NCBI GenBank assembly: GCA_022984795.1
Contig: JALIHJ010000045.1
Location: 124,001 to 188,000, forward strand
Direction: 5' to 3'
DNA length: 64,000 nucleotides
Source: Fabrea salina
Taxonomy: Eukaryota; Ciliophora; Heterotrichea; Heterotrichida; Fabreidae
The notes beneath the pieces were generated by a model, which saw only the letters and a program-made list of their open reading frames with translations, ran no database searches and had not been told where the DNA came from. Shown one piece after another: positions 1 to 8,586 of the stretch. A program made the translations under genes and the position numbers. Positions within the stretch are counted from its first letter, which is position 1, and each line of letters opens with the position of its first letter.

Positions 1-487
1 TAGTGAGAAGAGAGGGTTTGCAGACAACTTGGAGCTTCTTGTTAGAGTCCATTTTGGTTGTGAGGAAGCAGTCTCCTGAACTCATGGGGATCTTCAAAGC
101 GGCTTGGGAGTGTGTGAGGGTTTTGATGCTGAACTTCCCTAGCACTGAGAACCTTTCGAGCCTAGAACAAATAAGACTGGAGTGGGTTTGCATGTTTTCT
201 AAAATAGTCTCTATAGTTTGGCAGCAGGATTGGATGTAGGCCTTGCCTAGCCGGGAAGAGTCCTGGATGCTAATTGCAAATTTTAATTCTTGTAAGGCAG
301 AGTCGTAAGTCAAGTTTAAACACTCATCTTGTGACTCGTACTTAGTCTGGGTTTGGTAGTTTGTTACGATTCTAAAGTCTGCTGGGAATCTTTGGACACT
401 CAATTCCAGAGTTGAGTCATCTTTGAAATTGATACAAGCTGGGTATGTAGCATTCTGTATCTTGAATTCAAACTTCGCTACATTCAT
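1..487 (-). CDS. Unknown protein, 5' part only (runs off left edge)
   Basis: A reading frame opens with ATG at 487 on the minus strand and stays open for 162 codons to the window edge, so only the N-terminal part is seen. It begins MNVAKFEFKIQNATYPAC, has several cysteines, no signal peptide and no motif I recognise. Its ATG is only 23 bp from the ATG of the divergent inositol-phosphate synthase, so both promoters must fit in that gap or lie inside the neighbouring genes. Codon use matches the neighbours. Function unknown. Confidence 0.75.
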   Translation of the reverse strand, partial: MNVAKFEFKIQNATYPACINFKDDSTLELSVQRFPADFRIVTNYQTQTKYESQDECLNLTYDSALQELKFAISIQDSSRLGKAYIQSCCQTIETILENMQTHSSLICSRLERFSVLGKFSIKTLTHSQAALKIPMSSGDCFLTTKMDSNKKLQVVCKPSLLT

Positions 488-510
488 CTTGATTATATGG
501 CTAAATAAGC

Positions 511-2034
511 ATGTCTAGGGTTGGTTTTGTCACTGAGCCTTTAATAGTTCACTCAGAGAACGTCACTTACACCCAAGATGAAATAATATCTGAGTACAAC
601 TACTTAGACTCGCAGGTCTCAGGAAACGTTGTCTCCGAGGTGTCTAAAGCTCTGACCTTCAAAACCTCTAAAAAAGTCCCCAAAACAGGAATTCTAGTGG
701 TGGGTTGGGGAGGCAACAACGGGTCTACCCTTACAGGGGCACTTTTGGCCCACAAGCACAACTTAAGCTGGGAAACCAGCCAAGGCCACAAGCACCCAGA
801 CTACCTAGGCAGCATATGCTTGTCAACTTCTCTGAAAATAGGAGTTAACCAAGACATGCACCCTGTGTACTGTGGACTTAAGGACCTTGTGCCTATGCTA
901 GACCCCAAAAACCTTGAAGTAGGAGGCTGGGACATTTCAAGGGCTAACCTAGCACAAGCAGTTGCCAGGTCTAAAGTACTGAGTTGGGAAATCCAGGAAA
1001 AACTAACCCAGCATCTAAGCCAACTAGAACCTTTGCCTAGTCCCTACTTCCCTGAGTGGATGCCTAACCCCTTGCCTGAAAGAGCTGATAACCTTTTGCA
1101 GGGCACCAAACAAGAAATCCTAGAAGAAATTCGCAGAAACATTAGGGACTTTAAAACCTCAAAAGAACTCGAAAAAGTTATAGTGGTTTGGAGTGCCAAC
1201 ACAGAGAAGAACTCAAGTAACTATTCCAATGTCAACGATACAGCCCAAGCACTGCTGAATGCAATAAGCCAAAACAGAGAAGAAATCTCAGTTTCAAACA
1301 TTTTTGGAGTAGCAAGTGTGCTTGAAAACTGCATTTACATCAACGGGTCACCTCACAACATTCCTAAAGGCTTGTACGAACTTGCAGAAACTAACGGAGT
1401 TCCTTTTATAGGTGATGACTTCAAAAGTGGCCAAACCAAAATAGCAAGTGTGATGGTGGACTTTTTGATAAACTCAGGGTTGAGACTGATGTCTTTAGTT
1501 AGTTACAACGGCTTAGGAAACAACGACACTCGCAGTTTAAGTCAGCCAGACACAGGCACCCGAGAGCTCATGAAAAGTCAAGTCCTCAAAGCTCCAGTAA
1601 GAGATAACCCTCTTATCTACCAAGATTTAAACCCAGACCACTGTGCTGTTATGAAGTTTGTTCCTTACCTTGGAGACGAGAAGCACACTATGTTTGAATT
1701 TGTGAGTGAAATCTTTATGGGAGGGCACAACACTATATTTCTAGAGTCAAACGCAGAGGACTCTTTATTGACAGCGCCTGTAATCCTGGACTTAGTGATT
1801 CTAGCTGAGTTGTTTACGAGAGTCCAAGTGAAAACACCAGAAAGCCAGTTTACAAGTCTCCACTACCAACTGGGCATTTTAGGTTACTTGCTGAAGAATT
1901 CTGTTTCAGGCGAGCCTGGGTACTCCCACTTTGGACAAAGACAAGCTATTCTCAACTTAATCAGGGCCTTAGTCGGACTGCCTCCTGAAAGCTTTACACT
2001 GCTAGAGCACAAAGTTACTAATCTTTACACTTAA
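511..2034 (+). CDS. INO1: Inositol-3-phosphate synthase
   Basis: 507 aa, the usual length of eukaryotic myo-inositol-1-phosphate synthase, the cytosolic NAD-dependent enzyme that turns glucose-6-phosphate into inositol-3-phosphate for phosphoinositides and inositol phosphates. Visible family signatures are the NAD-binding loop GWGGNNGSTLTGALLAHK near residue 65, the FKSGQTK block near 310 and SYNGLGNNDTRSLSQP near 335. The start is the first ATG after the 23-bp divergent gap. The TAA stop overlaps the stop of the convergent RING gene through a shared TTAA at 2031-2034. Identification is secure by family signatures. Confidence 0.97.
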   Translation: MSRVGFVTEPLIVHSENVTYTQDEIISEYNYLDSQVSGNVVSEVSKALTFKTSKKVPKTGILVVGWGGNNGSTLTGALLAHKHNLSWETSQGHKHPDYLGSICLSTSLKIGVNQDMHPVYCGLKDLVPMLDPKNLEVGGWDISRANLAQAVARSKVLSWEIQEKLTQHLSQLEPLPSPYFPEWMPNPLPERADNLLQGTKQEILEEIRRNIRDFKTSKELEKVIVVWSANTEKNSSNYSNVNDTAQALLNAISQNREEISVSNIFGVASVLENCIYINGSPHNIPKGLYELAETNGVPFIGDDFKSGQTKIASVMVDFLINSGLRLMSLVSYNGLGNNDTRSLSQPDTGTRELMKSQVLKAPVRDNPLIYQDLNPDHCAVMKFVPYLGDEKHTMFEFVSEIFMGGHNTIFLESNAEDSLLTAPVILDLVILAELFTRVQVKTPESQFTSLHYQLGILGYLLKNSVSGEPGYSHFGQRQAILNLIRALVGLPPESFTLLEHKVTNLYT

Positions 2035-2381
2035 GTAATAACATTTCTGCAGTTAGGACACTTGTTACTGCTGTGGAGCCAAGGAAGTATGCATTCAGTG
2101 TGGAACGAATGCTTGCAAGGCAAAACTAGGCCTGACTCATGAACCTCCATACAAATGGAGCACTCAGTATGAAGACTCCCGACTTCAGAAAGACAACTTA
2201 TTTCTGACTCAGTAAGTCCTTCGCAATCAGGCTCGCCTTCGAAAAAGAACTCTAACTCAGAAAGAGGCACATTGACTTCTGGCAAATTCTCCAAGCTAGG
2301 CAGGGTGCCTTCTGCATACTAGTTACCTGTTCTTTGAATAAAAGACTCCACAAAGAGCTCTATGTCCGGTTGTCTAGCCAT
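2031..2381 (-). CDS. Small RING-H2 finger protein with one 15-nt intron
   Basis: Two exons (2327-2381 and 2031-2311 on the minus strand) give 111 aa. The C-terminal half is a complete RING-H2 finger: CSIC, then CKHSFHTEC, then CPNC, expected to bind two zinc ions and recruit an E2, so it is probably a ubiquitin ligase. The only usable ATG is in exon 1 (MARQPDIELF); without removing 2312-2326 that exon stops at TAG after 20 codons, whereas splicing gives a continuous frame. The ATG follows directly on the stop of the upstream gene (TAA|ATG, zero spacer) and the 3' end overlaps INO1 by 4 bp. Substrate unknown. Confidence 0.85.
2312..2326 (-). other. 15-nt spliceosomal intron (RING gene)
   Basis: Minus-strand sequence GTAACTAGTATGCAG: GT...AG borders, in-frame TAG, exactly 15 nt. 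Removal joins ...FIQRT to EGTLPSLENL and gives the RING gene its only ATG. The size and GTAA start match the three introns of the ankyrin gene in this window. Confidence 0.85.
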
Positions 2382-4403
2382 TTACTTTTTAGAAATAAAC
2401 AAGTTTTTAATAGCAGAAGCAAACTCTTCGCGGTTGGTGAGTTTTGCAGTGATAGCTCTTTTCTTCATTTTTATGGTCAAAAGGTCTCCTTTTTCTTCTA
2501 GTTTAACCATGTCTGAAGTGTAGTTTTTGTGAAGCACCTTACCGTCATGAGCCATCACGTACAAAGAGTCACTTGTCAGCACCATCTTTACAGAGAACCC
2601 TTCAATGGTTGCATCATGACTGAAAGCCAACACAGAAGAGGGATCTACAGAAAGGAGTCTTGCGAAGCCTGCAGGACCAGCTACTTCCCCTAGAACTTTT
2701 CTGAGCATCTGCACTTCTTGCTCTGCTGACTGGAGCTTGTCTGCAAGGCTTCCTGCGTAGGTCTTTAAAGAGTCCACGGTGTCTTGATAAACGCCAAGTT
2801 TGTTTGAGTAAGGCAGTTCAAGAGAAGCCTGGTGCGAGTGGAGGATTTCTTGCATGGAGACTGGATTGGTTCTTTCGAAGCAGTTTTGCACTCTGTAGTA
2901 AAAAGCTTTGGCTTCAAGGAGAGTTGTAATCACTATCATCATTTCCTCAATTGTAAAACCGAGCGCTAAGGGATCTGTGGAGAGCTTCATATTGAGCTCT
3001 TCTAAAAACTCTATTCTGCCTGAAAGCTGAGAAGTTCTGCAGGCTTCTCTTAGGTTCCCACGAACTCCTTGGAACACCTGGGCTGTTAAGTCCTTGCACC
3101 TAAAGTTCAGCCAGTCTTCTCGGGTTTCAAAAGTAGTTTTCACAGACTTATAAAGCACATAGTCTCTGTTTACGTAAAAAGAGGCTAAGAAGTTACTGGC
3201 TGAGCCTGTTAAAACTTTTTCGTCTTTATTGGGAGAAGAACCTTTTGAACTGCTTGAGTGGAAACTTGAAGACCTGCAGGAGAACTCTCCAGAGTACACT
3301 GAAAGTTTAGACTGCTGGAGTGATTGGGGATTGTGGAGTTTGGCTGCTAGCTGTACAGAAGGAGCTTCTAGCTGGAGACTAAAGCTTCTAGAAAAAAGCT
3401 TGTCTTGGATCTTGTTGCGCGAGTTAGAGCAAAAAGGAGACAGCAACAAGTCTCTTCCCCAAGAAAACCACGAAGAATTCTCTTCTTCAATAAAGTTTTC
3501 AGAAAGTTTTTGGCTGAAACTACTCAGGATCTTCGAAAGGTCCCTGCAAACCGCCGAGTCGCTGACTAAGTTAAGTTTGACTTGCAAAGGAGTCAAGTAG
3601 TGTATTTGAATTGAAAGTTCAGAAGTGTCTTTAATGAGTTCCACAAACTGAGACTTAGAGTTAGTCACTGAGTTTTCAAAACCTGTAGTAAGCATGACCA
3701 CAAAAGAAGTGCTTTGAATACTGCACAAAGAGTGACAAGAAGAACTCTTAAAAGCATAGCACACAGGACACCCTCCACAAGCAGGACTGTCAATTTTGTG
3801 ACTGATCACAACCATACTGACGTTGTCCTGACTCCCAGAAATAATCCTTCCCGAAAGCTCCCTAACTTCTAGTCTGCGAATTAACTTGTACTTAACTCCT
3901 CCAGGCGTAGAAGCAAACCCATTCAAAAACTTAAGTTTTCCGAACTCGTCACAAGCGTTCATTTTAACTTGCTTGATGTTGATCTCTCCAAAGTAAAAGT
4001 TTTCCTCTTTTGCTTTGAGTTTTAGCTTAAGGTCTTCTACTTCTAGGTTCAGGTTGTCCAAAACTTTTTTCAAAAGGCTTTCTTCAGACTCAGAAACCTT
4101 AGGAGGACTAGGTGTGGTTTGGTTTTTTTCAAAACTAAGTTCAAGTGTCACTTGGGAGAGTTTTAAGTGCACAGGAGTCACTGAAAGGGAACTCCAAGGA
4201 ATCACTAACTCTATTTTAGATATTATTCCTTCAGTGATGGCCAGGTAATTTAAGTTCAGGGATTCTGTTAGGGCTTTTATGTTCAGTTGGACGTTTTGCA
4301 GAGTGATTTTTCCACTCCACAAACTGAGTTTGTTTATGTCTACGTTTGACAAGTATTCAGAGGCAAACCTCAACAGTACAGTCCTTAGAATTCCAGCAAT
4401 CAT
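2382..4403 (-). CDS. Short VPS13-like protein with chorein N-terminal domain
   Basis: 673 aa. The first 100 residues (MIAGILRTVLLRFASEYL, then the block WSGKITLQNVQL and a hydrophobic run) match the chorein_N region of VPS13/ATG2 bridge-like lipid-transfer proteins: an N-terminal amphipathic helix followed by beta strands with the KLSLWSG pattern. Full VPS13 proteins exceed 3000 aa, so this is a very short form, perhaps a half-channel or dimeric tether. The middle has a Ser-rich stretch, and the last 100 residues form a beta-rich block that may be a PH-like fold. It lies zero bases upstream of the RING ATG and 49 bp from the next gene. Lipid transfer at membrane contact sites is inferred from the N-terminus alone. 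Confidence 0.7.
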   Translation of the reverse strand: MIAGILRTVLLRFASEYLSNVDINKLSLWSGKITLQNVQLNIKALTESLNLNYLAITEGIISKIELVIPWSSLSVTPVHLKLSQVTLELSFEKNQTTPSPPKVSESEESLLKKVLDNLNLEVEDLKLKLKAKEENFYFGEINIKQVKMNACDEFGKLKFLNGFASTPGGVKYKLIRRLEVRELSGRIISGSQDNVSMVVISHKIDSPACGGCPVCYAFKSSSCHSLCSIQSTSFVVMLTTGFENSVTNSKSQFVELIKDTSELSIQIHYLTPLQVKLNLVSDSAVCRDLSKILSSFSQKLSENFIEEENSSWFSWGRDLLLSPFCSNSRNKIQDKLFSRSFSLQLEAPSVQLAAKLHNPQSLQQSKLSVYSGEFSCRSSSFHSSSSKGSSPNKDEKVLTGSASNFLASFYVNRDYVLYKSVKTTFETREDWLNFRCKDLTAQVFQGVRGNLREACRTSQLSGRIEFLEELNMKLSTDPLALGFTIEEMMIVITTLLEAKAFYYRVQNCFERTNPVSMQEILHSHQASLELPYSNKLGVYQDTVDSLKTYAGSLADKLQSAEQEVQMLRKVLGEVAGPAGFARLLSVDPSSVLAFSHDATIEGFSVKMVLTSDSLYVMAHDGKVLHKNYTSDMVKLEEKGDLLTIKMKKRAITAKLTNREEFASAIKNLFISKK

Positions 4404-4452
4404 TTTTATTGATTAATTACTGTAAGACTTCCCTACATACTCTAATTAGTAA

Positions 4453-6579
4453 TTATACGAACAAAGTTTCTTCAGGGTGTTCATAAGACAGCAACTTTGC
4501 CTTTAAGAACCCTATTTGCATTTCGATGTCTTCAATTTCAGAGTGTTTGTTCATGACTCTTTGGGCAATTTCTGATCTTTCTTTAGACTTAACAAAGATT
4601 TTTTGGTTGATGTCAGAAAGTTGCTGGTGGAGCTGAGTTAAGTTGTAGTTGAGTTGGTCAATTTCAATCTGCTGAACTAAGTACTGGTGTTCGAATTGTC
4701 TGCTGGACTTAAGCTTATCGCGCAAAGCTTGTTTGAGTTCTTCTTTTTGTTTGCGTTGGTTTTCTAAGAAGCTTTCGCTTTGTTTTTTGCAGTTCTGAAC
4801 TATTTCGTCTTTTTTCTTCCTTATTTTGCGAAGTAGTTCTGCACGGTCTCCTTCGTACTTAAGTTTGAGTTTGTGGAGTTGGTTTTCTTTTTCAATAGCA
4901 GTTTCTTCGAAGAGTTCGATTTTCTCTTCGATTTGGTTGTGGTACAGAGTCTTTTTTTCATACTGAGCTATTGACTCTGATATGAAGTCCATTATTTCAT
5001 TGGCTTGTTTGCGTTCTTCTTTTCCGAATTTTTGACCTAGTTGGTAAGAACTGTCAATTCGGGACTTGAGGATCTCAGCTGTGGTTTCTAGTTCAGAAAT
5101 CTTAGTTTTGTTCTCACGTTTAGACCTGTTTAGTTCGTCTTTGAGTTTTTTTAGTTGGTTTTGGAGAGTCCTGAGTTCTTTTTCTTTCGATATAAGTTCT
5201 TGGTCTTTGGACTCAATGGACCCTCTTGTGTTGTTTAGTTGTGACTTGGCTAGTTTGGTTTCTCTAGAAAGTTTCATGAGTTCTAGGCTTTTTTCGTTAA
5301 CTTTTTCTACGATGTTTTTGTTGTCATAGAGGTTTTCGACTCTTTCTAAGTCTAGATTTACGTCTGAGATCTGGGAAAGGATTTCTTTTTCTTTAGCAAC
5401 GTACTTGTTGTACTCAGCTTTTTTGGAGTTGATGCTTTCTTTGAGGGACTCAAACAGAGCGTAGGCATTTTGCAACTCTTGGGTTTTTTCTTCAATTTTA
5501 GTTTTTTCAGCTATGCTTTCTTTTTCTTTGTTTTGAATTTCGCTTTGAAGTTTAGTCACGCTTTCTCTGTACTCACTTTGGTTTTTGTTGTCTTCTTTAA
5601 CGCTTTCAGTGACTTCTTTATTGTGGTTAATTACTTTGTAGCCTTTGGAAACTTTTATTTCAGTTTGTGTTTCAGGAATGGGTTTGGGCAAGCATTCTTG
5701 AGTGATGGTTTCACGCAAAGGTTGGTTGTCCAGGAGCCACCGGTGCTCTTTGATTTCGCTTGCACTGGGTCTTCTGGAAGGGTCTTTAATAAGCATCTTG
5801 GAAATAAGGTCTTTTGCCACCGTAGGAAAGGACAAAGGGAACTTAGTTTTGCATGCTGAAATGTTTGCAAGCATTTTGTCCCGGATGTTGGCTTTAAAAG
5901 GAGTGGAACCTGTCAGCATCTCAAACAAAAGAATTCCTAAGCACCAAATGTCAGCTGCAGTGTCGTGCCCGCGCTCCTCAACCATTTCAGGCGGCAAGTA
6001 CTCTAGTGTTCCACAAGTAGTGAAGCGTGGCAAAGCGTTGTCCACAGAGTAGTAGTTGGACCAGCCGAAGTCAGTTAGCTTAAGGCGTCCTTTAGAGTCT
6101 ACAAGGATGTTTTCAGGCTTGATGTCTCTGTGGATGATAGCAGGGATGTGGGAGTGCAAGTACTCCACTGCCAAAAGGACTTCTCTGAAGTACTGCGCGG
6201 CTGTTCTTTCGAGGAAGTTTTTATCGCGGTACAGTTTATGGAAAAGATTCCCTCCTTCAACTAGCTCCATGATTAAGTAGCAGTACCTGGCGTCTTCAAA
6301 GTGGTTGTAAAGCTTCACTATGTGGGGATGGTTTAGTTCGTACATGATGTATACTTCTCTTTTGAATTGGTCGATCATCTTCATGACCTTTTCTTTAGGA
6401 ACTTGTTTAAGGGCGAATTTCTGGTTGGTTTTCTTGTGCTTGACTCTCCAAACTTGGCCAAAAGCTCCGTCTCCAAGTCTCCTTTCGAACTCAAAGTCTA
6501 TTTTCTTCAGTTCGCCTTCTTCGCCTTGTTGAACAGATGGCGACTCAAATAATATTTTTCTAAACGATCTATTAGCCAT
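4453..6579 (-). CDS. Aurora-like Ser/Thr kinase with long C-terminal coiled coil
   Basis: 708 aa. Residues about 28-285 are a complete kinase: glycine loop RLGDGAFGQVW, VAIK lysine in FALKQV, catalytic loop HRDIKPEN, DFG in DFGWSNY and activation loop TTCGTLEYLPPEM. DFGWSN and the CGT-x-[DE]YLPPEM block are hallmarks of Aurora kinases. Unlike Aurora proteins, which end soon after the kinase, this one continues for about 400 residues of Glu/Lys-rich heptads, nearly all coiled coil. The active residues are present. It is divergent from a cyclin, suggesting a cell-cycle role (chromosome segregation, spindle or cortical structures). A NEK- or PLK-type function cannot be excluded, but the activation loop favours Aurora. 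Confidence 0.88.
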   Translation of the reverse strand: MANRSFRKILFESPSVQQGEEGELKKIDFEFERRLGDGAFGQVWRVKHKKTNQKFALKQVPKEKVMKMIDQFKREVYIMYELNHPHIVKLYNHFEDARYCYLIMELVEGGNLFHKLYRDKNFLERTAAQYFREVLLAVEYLHSHIPAIIHRDIKPENILVDSKGRLKLTDFGWSNYYSVDNALPRFTTCGTLEYLPPEMVEERGHDTAADIWCLGILLFEMLTGSTPFKANIRDKMLANISACKTKFPLSFPTVAKDLISKMLIKDPSRRPSASEIKEHRWLLDNQPLRETITQECLPKPIPETQTEIKVSKGYKVINHNKEVTESVKEDNKNQSEYRESVTKLQSEIQNKEKESIAEKTKIEEKTQELQNAYALFESLKESINSKKAEYNKYVAKEKEILSQISDVNLDLERVENLYDNKNIVEKVNEKSLELMKLSRETKLAKSQLNNTRGSIESKDQELISKEKELRTLQNQLKKLKDELNRSKRENKTKISELETTAEILKSRIDSSYQLGQKFGKEERKQANEIMDFISESIAQYEKKTLYHNQIEEKIELFEETAIEKENQLHKLKLKYEGDRAELLRKIRKKKDEIVQNCKKQSESFLENQRKQKEELKQALRDKLKSSRQFEHQYLVQQIEIDQLNYNLTQLHQQLSDINQKIFVKSKERSEIAQRVMNKHSEIEDIEMQIGFLKAKLLSYEHPEETLFV

Positions 6580-6855
6580 TTTAAACTTTTATATTTCTGA
6601 GGTGTACCTCCTCGGTATGTTGAGCTTATATATAAATGAGTGTATTTAATTGCTTTGTTTTCATTTTGGACTTATTTACTTATTCTTTATGATTCTAGAA
6701 CTAACAACTAAAGGTCCATAAAGTAAGGAACTGTGGTTAACAGTTTTTAGGCAACTACTATTTTTAGCTAAAAAATGTGTAAATTCGTTTTTACGCTTGT
6801 TATTGAAAAACTCAAATGAAAAAGCAATGGCTATCACTTATAAAATTAAAATCAA
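6580..6855. promoter_or_regulatory. Shared upstream region of kinase and cyclin genes
   Basis: 276 AT-rich bp between the divergent ATGs of the Aurora-like kinase and the cyclin, one of the longest promoter gaps in this window, where most are under 50 bp. No named factor site is recognised. The length itself suggests regulated, perhaps cell-cycle-dependent, transcription. Confidence 0.4.
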
Positions 6856-7587
6856 ATGAGTAAATTCAGTGCTGAGCCTTACTCGAAAGAGAACCTGGCT
6901 TCTCTTTTAGAGGAAAACCTTGCCCCCAACAGAATCCAGTATCTCTATAATGGCAATCAACCATTAATAACACCCCATATTAGGGAACGCCTAATTAACT
7001 GGATATTCGACACGGCTCGCAACCTCTCCTCGAATCCTACTTTGCCGCAGCTAGCCGCCACATACATTGACATTTTCTTAGAAAATAAAAAAGTCTCCCA
7101 CTTAAACGTTCTAGAACTGGTGGGAACTGTTTCAATAGGCATAGCTCTTAAGTACTTAGAGGGAAAAACACTTACTCCAAAGCATATTTTTCATATGCTT
7201 GACAGAAACTTTACGGTAGACTCTATAGTTACCACTGAACTTTTTCTGCTTAACTGCTTGGACTGGAAACTCAGCCTCCCAACTCCATCTGAAATCAGCA
7301 GAGCTCTTTTGGTAGAGTCGTGTGAAGTCAGTCCTGCTAAGCTGGAAGAAATGGGGGATAACTTTGCAGCTCTGTGCTTGGCCAACGAAGAACTCTGCAA
7401 AGAGGGCGACTTACTGATATCCGTAGGATCCTTGGCTTGTGCTATGGACAAACTTGGCTTTGGGCAGTTTCAAAACGATTGGCTTGAATGGATTGAAAAA
7501 ACTCAACGCCTAAGTGCCAATGACGTCTTCCACTACAAGCAAAAGGTTTATAAAGCTCTTACCGAGATAGCTAAAAGCTCTGGGTAA
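6856..7587 (+). CDS. Cyclin
   Basis: 243 aa. An N-terminal cyclin box is visible at about residues 35-140: RERLINWIFDTARNL, AATYIDIFLENKKV, then the IALKYLEGK block and LLNCLDWKLSLPTP, which leads into the second fold. Cyclins activate CDKs; the LNWKL-type motif (here LDWKL) and spacing resemble A/B-type mitotic cyclins of protists, but the protein is short and lacks a clear destruction box near its N-terminus. It is divergent from the Aurora-like kinase. Assignment as a cyclin is good, the class is not settled. Confidence 0.85.
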   Translation: MSKFSAEPYSKENLASLLEENLAPNRIQYLYNGNQPLITPHIRERLINWIFDTARNLSSNPTLPQLAATYIDIFLENKKVSHLNVLELVGTVSIGIALKYLEGKTLTPKHIFHMLDRNFTVDSIVTTELFLLNCLDWKLSLPTPSEISRALLVESCEVSPAKLEEMGDNFAALCLANEELCKEGDLLISVGSLACAMDKLGFGQFQNDWLEWIEKTQRLSANDVFHYKQKVYKALTEIAKSSG

Positions 7588-7625
7588 TAGTACTTACTTG
7601 ATACTTAATTTAATCAAATAGTGAA

Positions 7626-8540
7626 TTAAGCTTTGAGTATAAAGTTGCTGAGTGAAGTTTGTGCGCCTTTTTTGTTGGATAAGCCTTGGTTGACTTGAGT
7701 TTTCGGAGAACTTGAACAAGGCACCCACTCGTATTCCTCCACATCTTCGGTGACTATCCTTCCTTTTTCGTCCACATAACTTTTAGTTTTAGTAACTTTT
7801 ACTTTTTTCATTGCTTTTTCTTCTGGTTTAGGTGTGACATACCCTACGTTTTCTTTTTTGGTTTGGGCTGTTTCCTGTTGGGTTTTAGGCTTTTTAGAGG
7901 GTTTTTGGGAAGGTTCTGCTTTCCGTTTAAGGGTAGGTTGGCTTTTTTCAACAACGTTGTCTTCGTCCACAGTGTACAGGTCACTAGAAAACAGTTCTTC
8001 GAAGCCTTTGCTTTTGGTAGTTTTGGGTTTGGACTGCTTGGCAGGGTGAGGAGTGGAGTCCCTTACTATTTGGGAGCAAGGGTTTTCTTTAGTGGAAAAC
8101 TTAACTTTGGACTTGGCAGGAGTAACTATTTCGGAGGTTTGGGTCTTCAAAATAGGAGTGGGTTCTGGAGTAGGTTGTGGAGTGGGTTTTTGGAAGTTTG
8201 AAAAGTTGCGCACTTCTTGGTAAAAAGGTTGTATGCAAGAAGGAGGGTACACTAGGTCTGAACTTTTGCTAACTCGGCTTTTGTGTTCTGTTTTAAACAA
8301 GTTCTCAGTTGCTTGTTTTGCCACTCCAAAAATTTGGGCCCCCTGTTGGTGTTCCCGCGTAATATGGATCTTGCCTTCTGAGTACACTGAGTAAAGCACT
8401 GTTAATTGCTGAGTGTTTGTTAGGCTCTGGACGTACTCAAGGGCTTCTGGGAAGGAAACTTTTAGGTGTCTTGCTGCTGTGTTCACTGAGATGAATCCCC
8501 GCTCGTTTAGGACTTGTTCTGGAGTTCCGCGCTTTTCCAT
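7626..8540 (-). CDS. POLD3/Cdc27-like DNA polymerase delta subunit
   Basis: 304 aa. The N-terminus has a winged-helix-like stretch (VLNERGFISVNTAARHLKVS) as in POLD3. The middle is low-complexity and Lys/Pro-rich. Near the C-terminus comes SYVDEKGRIVTEDVEEYEW, which matches the conserved YLDEEG-x-IVTE block of POLD3, and the protein ends with QTSLSNFILKA, a PCNA-interacting (PIP-box-like) motif with one aromatic position replaced by Ile. The predicted role is to link DNA polymerase delta to PCNA in replication. The family is poorly conserved in sequence, so the call rests on the block order: winged helix, linker, IVTE block, terminal PIP box. Confidence 0.72.
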   Translation of the reverse strand: MEKRGTPEQVLNERGFISVNTAARHLKVSFPEALEYVQSLTNTQQLTVLYSVYSEGKIHITREHQQGAQIFGVAKQATENLFKTEHKSRVSKSSDLVYPPSCIQPFYQEVRNFSNFQKPTPQPTPEPTPILKTQTSEIVTPAKSKVKFSTKENPCSQIVRDSTPHPAKQSKPKTTKSKGFEELFSSDLYTVDEDNVVEKSQPTLKRKAEPSQKPSKKPKTQQETAQTKKENVGYVTPKPEEKAMKKVKVTKTKSYVDEKGRIVTEDVEEYEWVPCSSSPKTQVNQGLSNKKGAQTSLSNFILKA

Positions 8541-8586
8541 TTAATAAGAACTTTGGAGTGTTGGTTCTGAAGGTCTTTAAATAATA

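Noticed and set aside
3-239. Plus-strand ORF at the left edge
   Set aside because: It is antisense to a longer open minus-strand frame with a good ATG and coding character.
5066-6552. Several plus-strand ORFs within the kinase gene
   Set aside because: They are hydrophobic antisense shadows of the Lys/Glu-rich coiled coil and have no features of their own.
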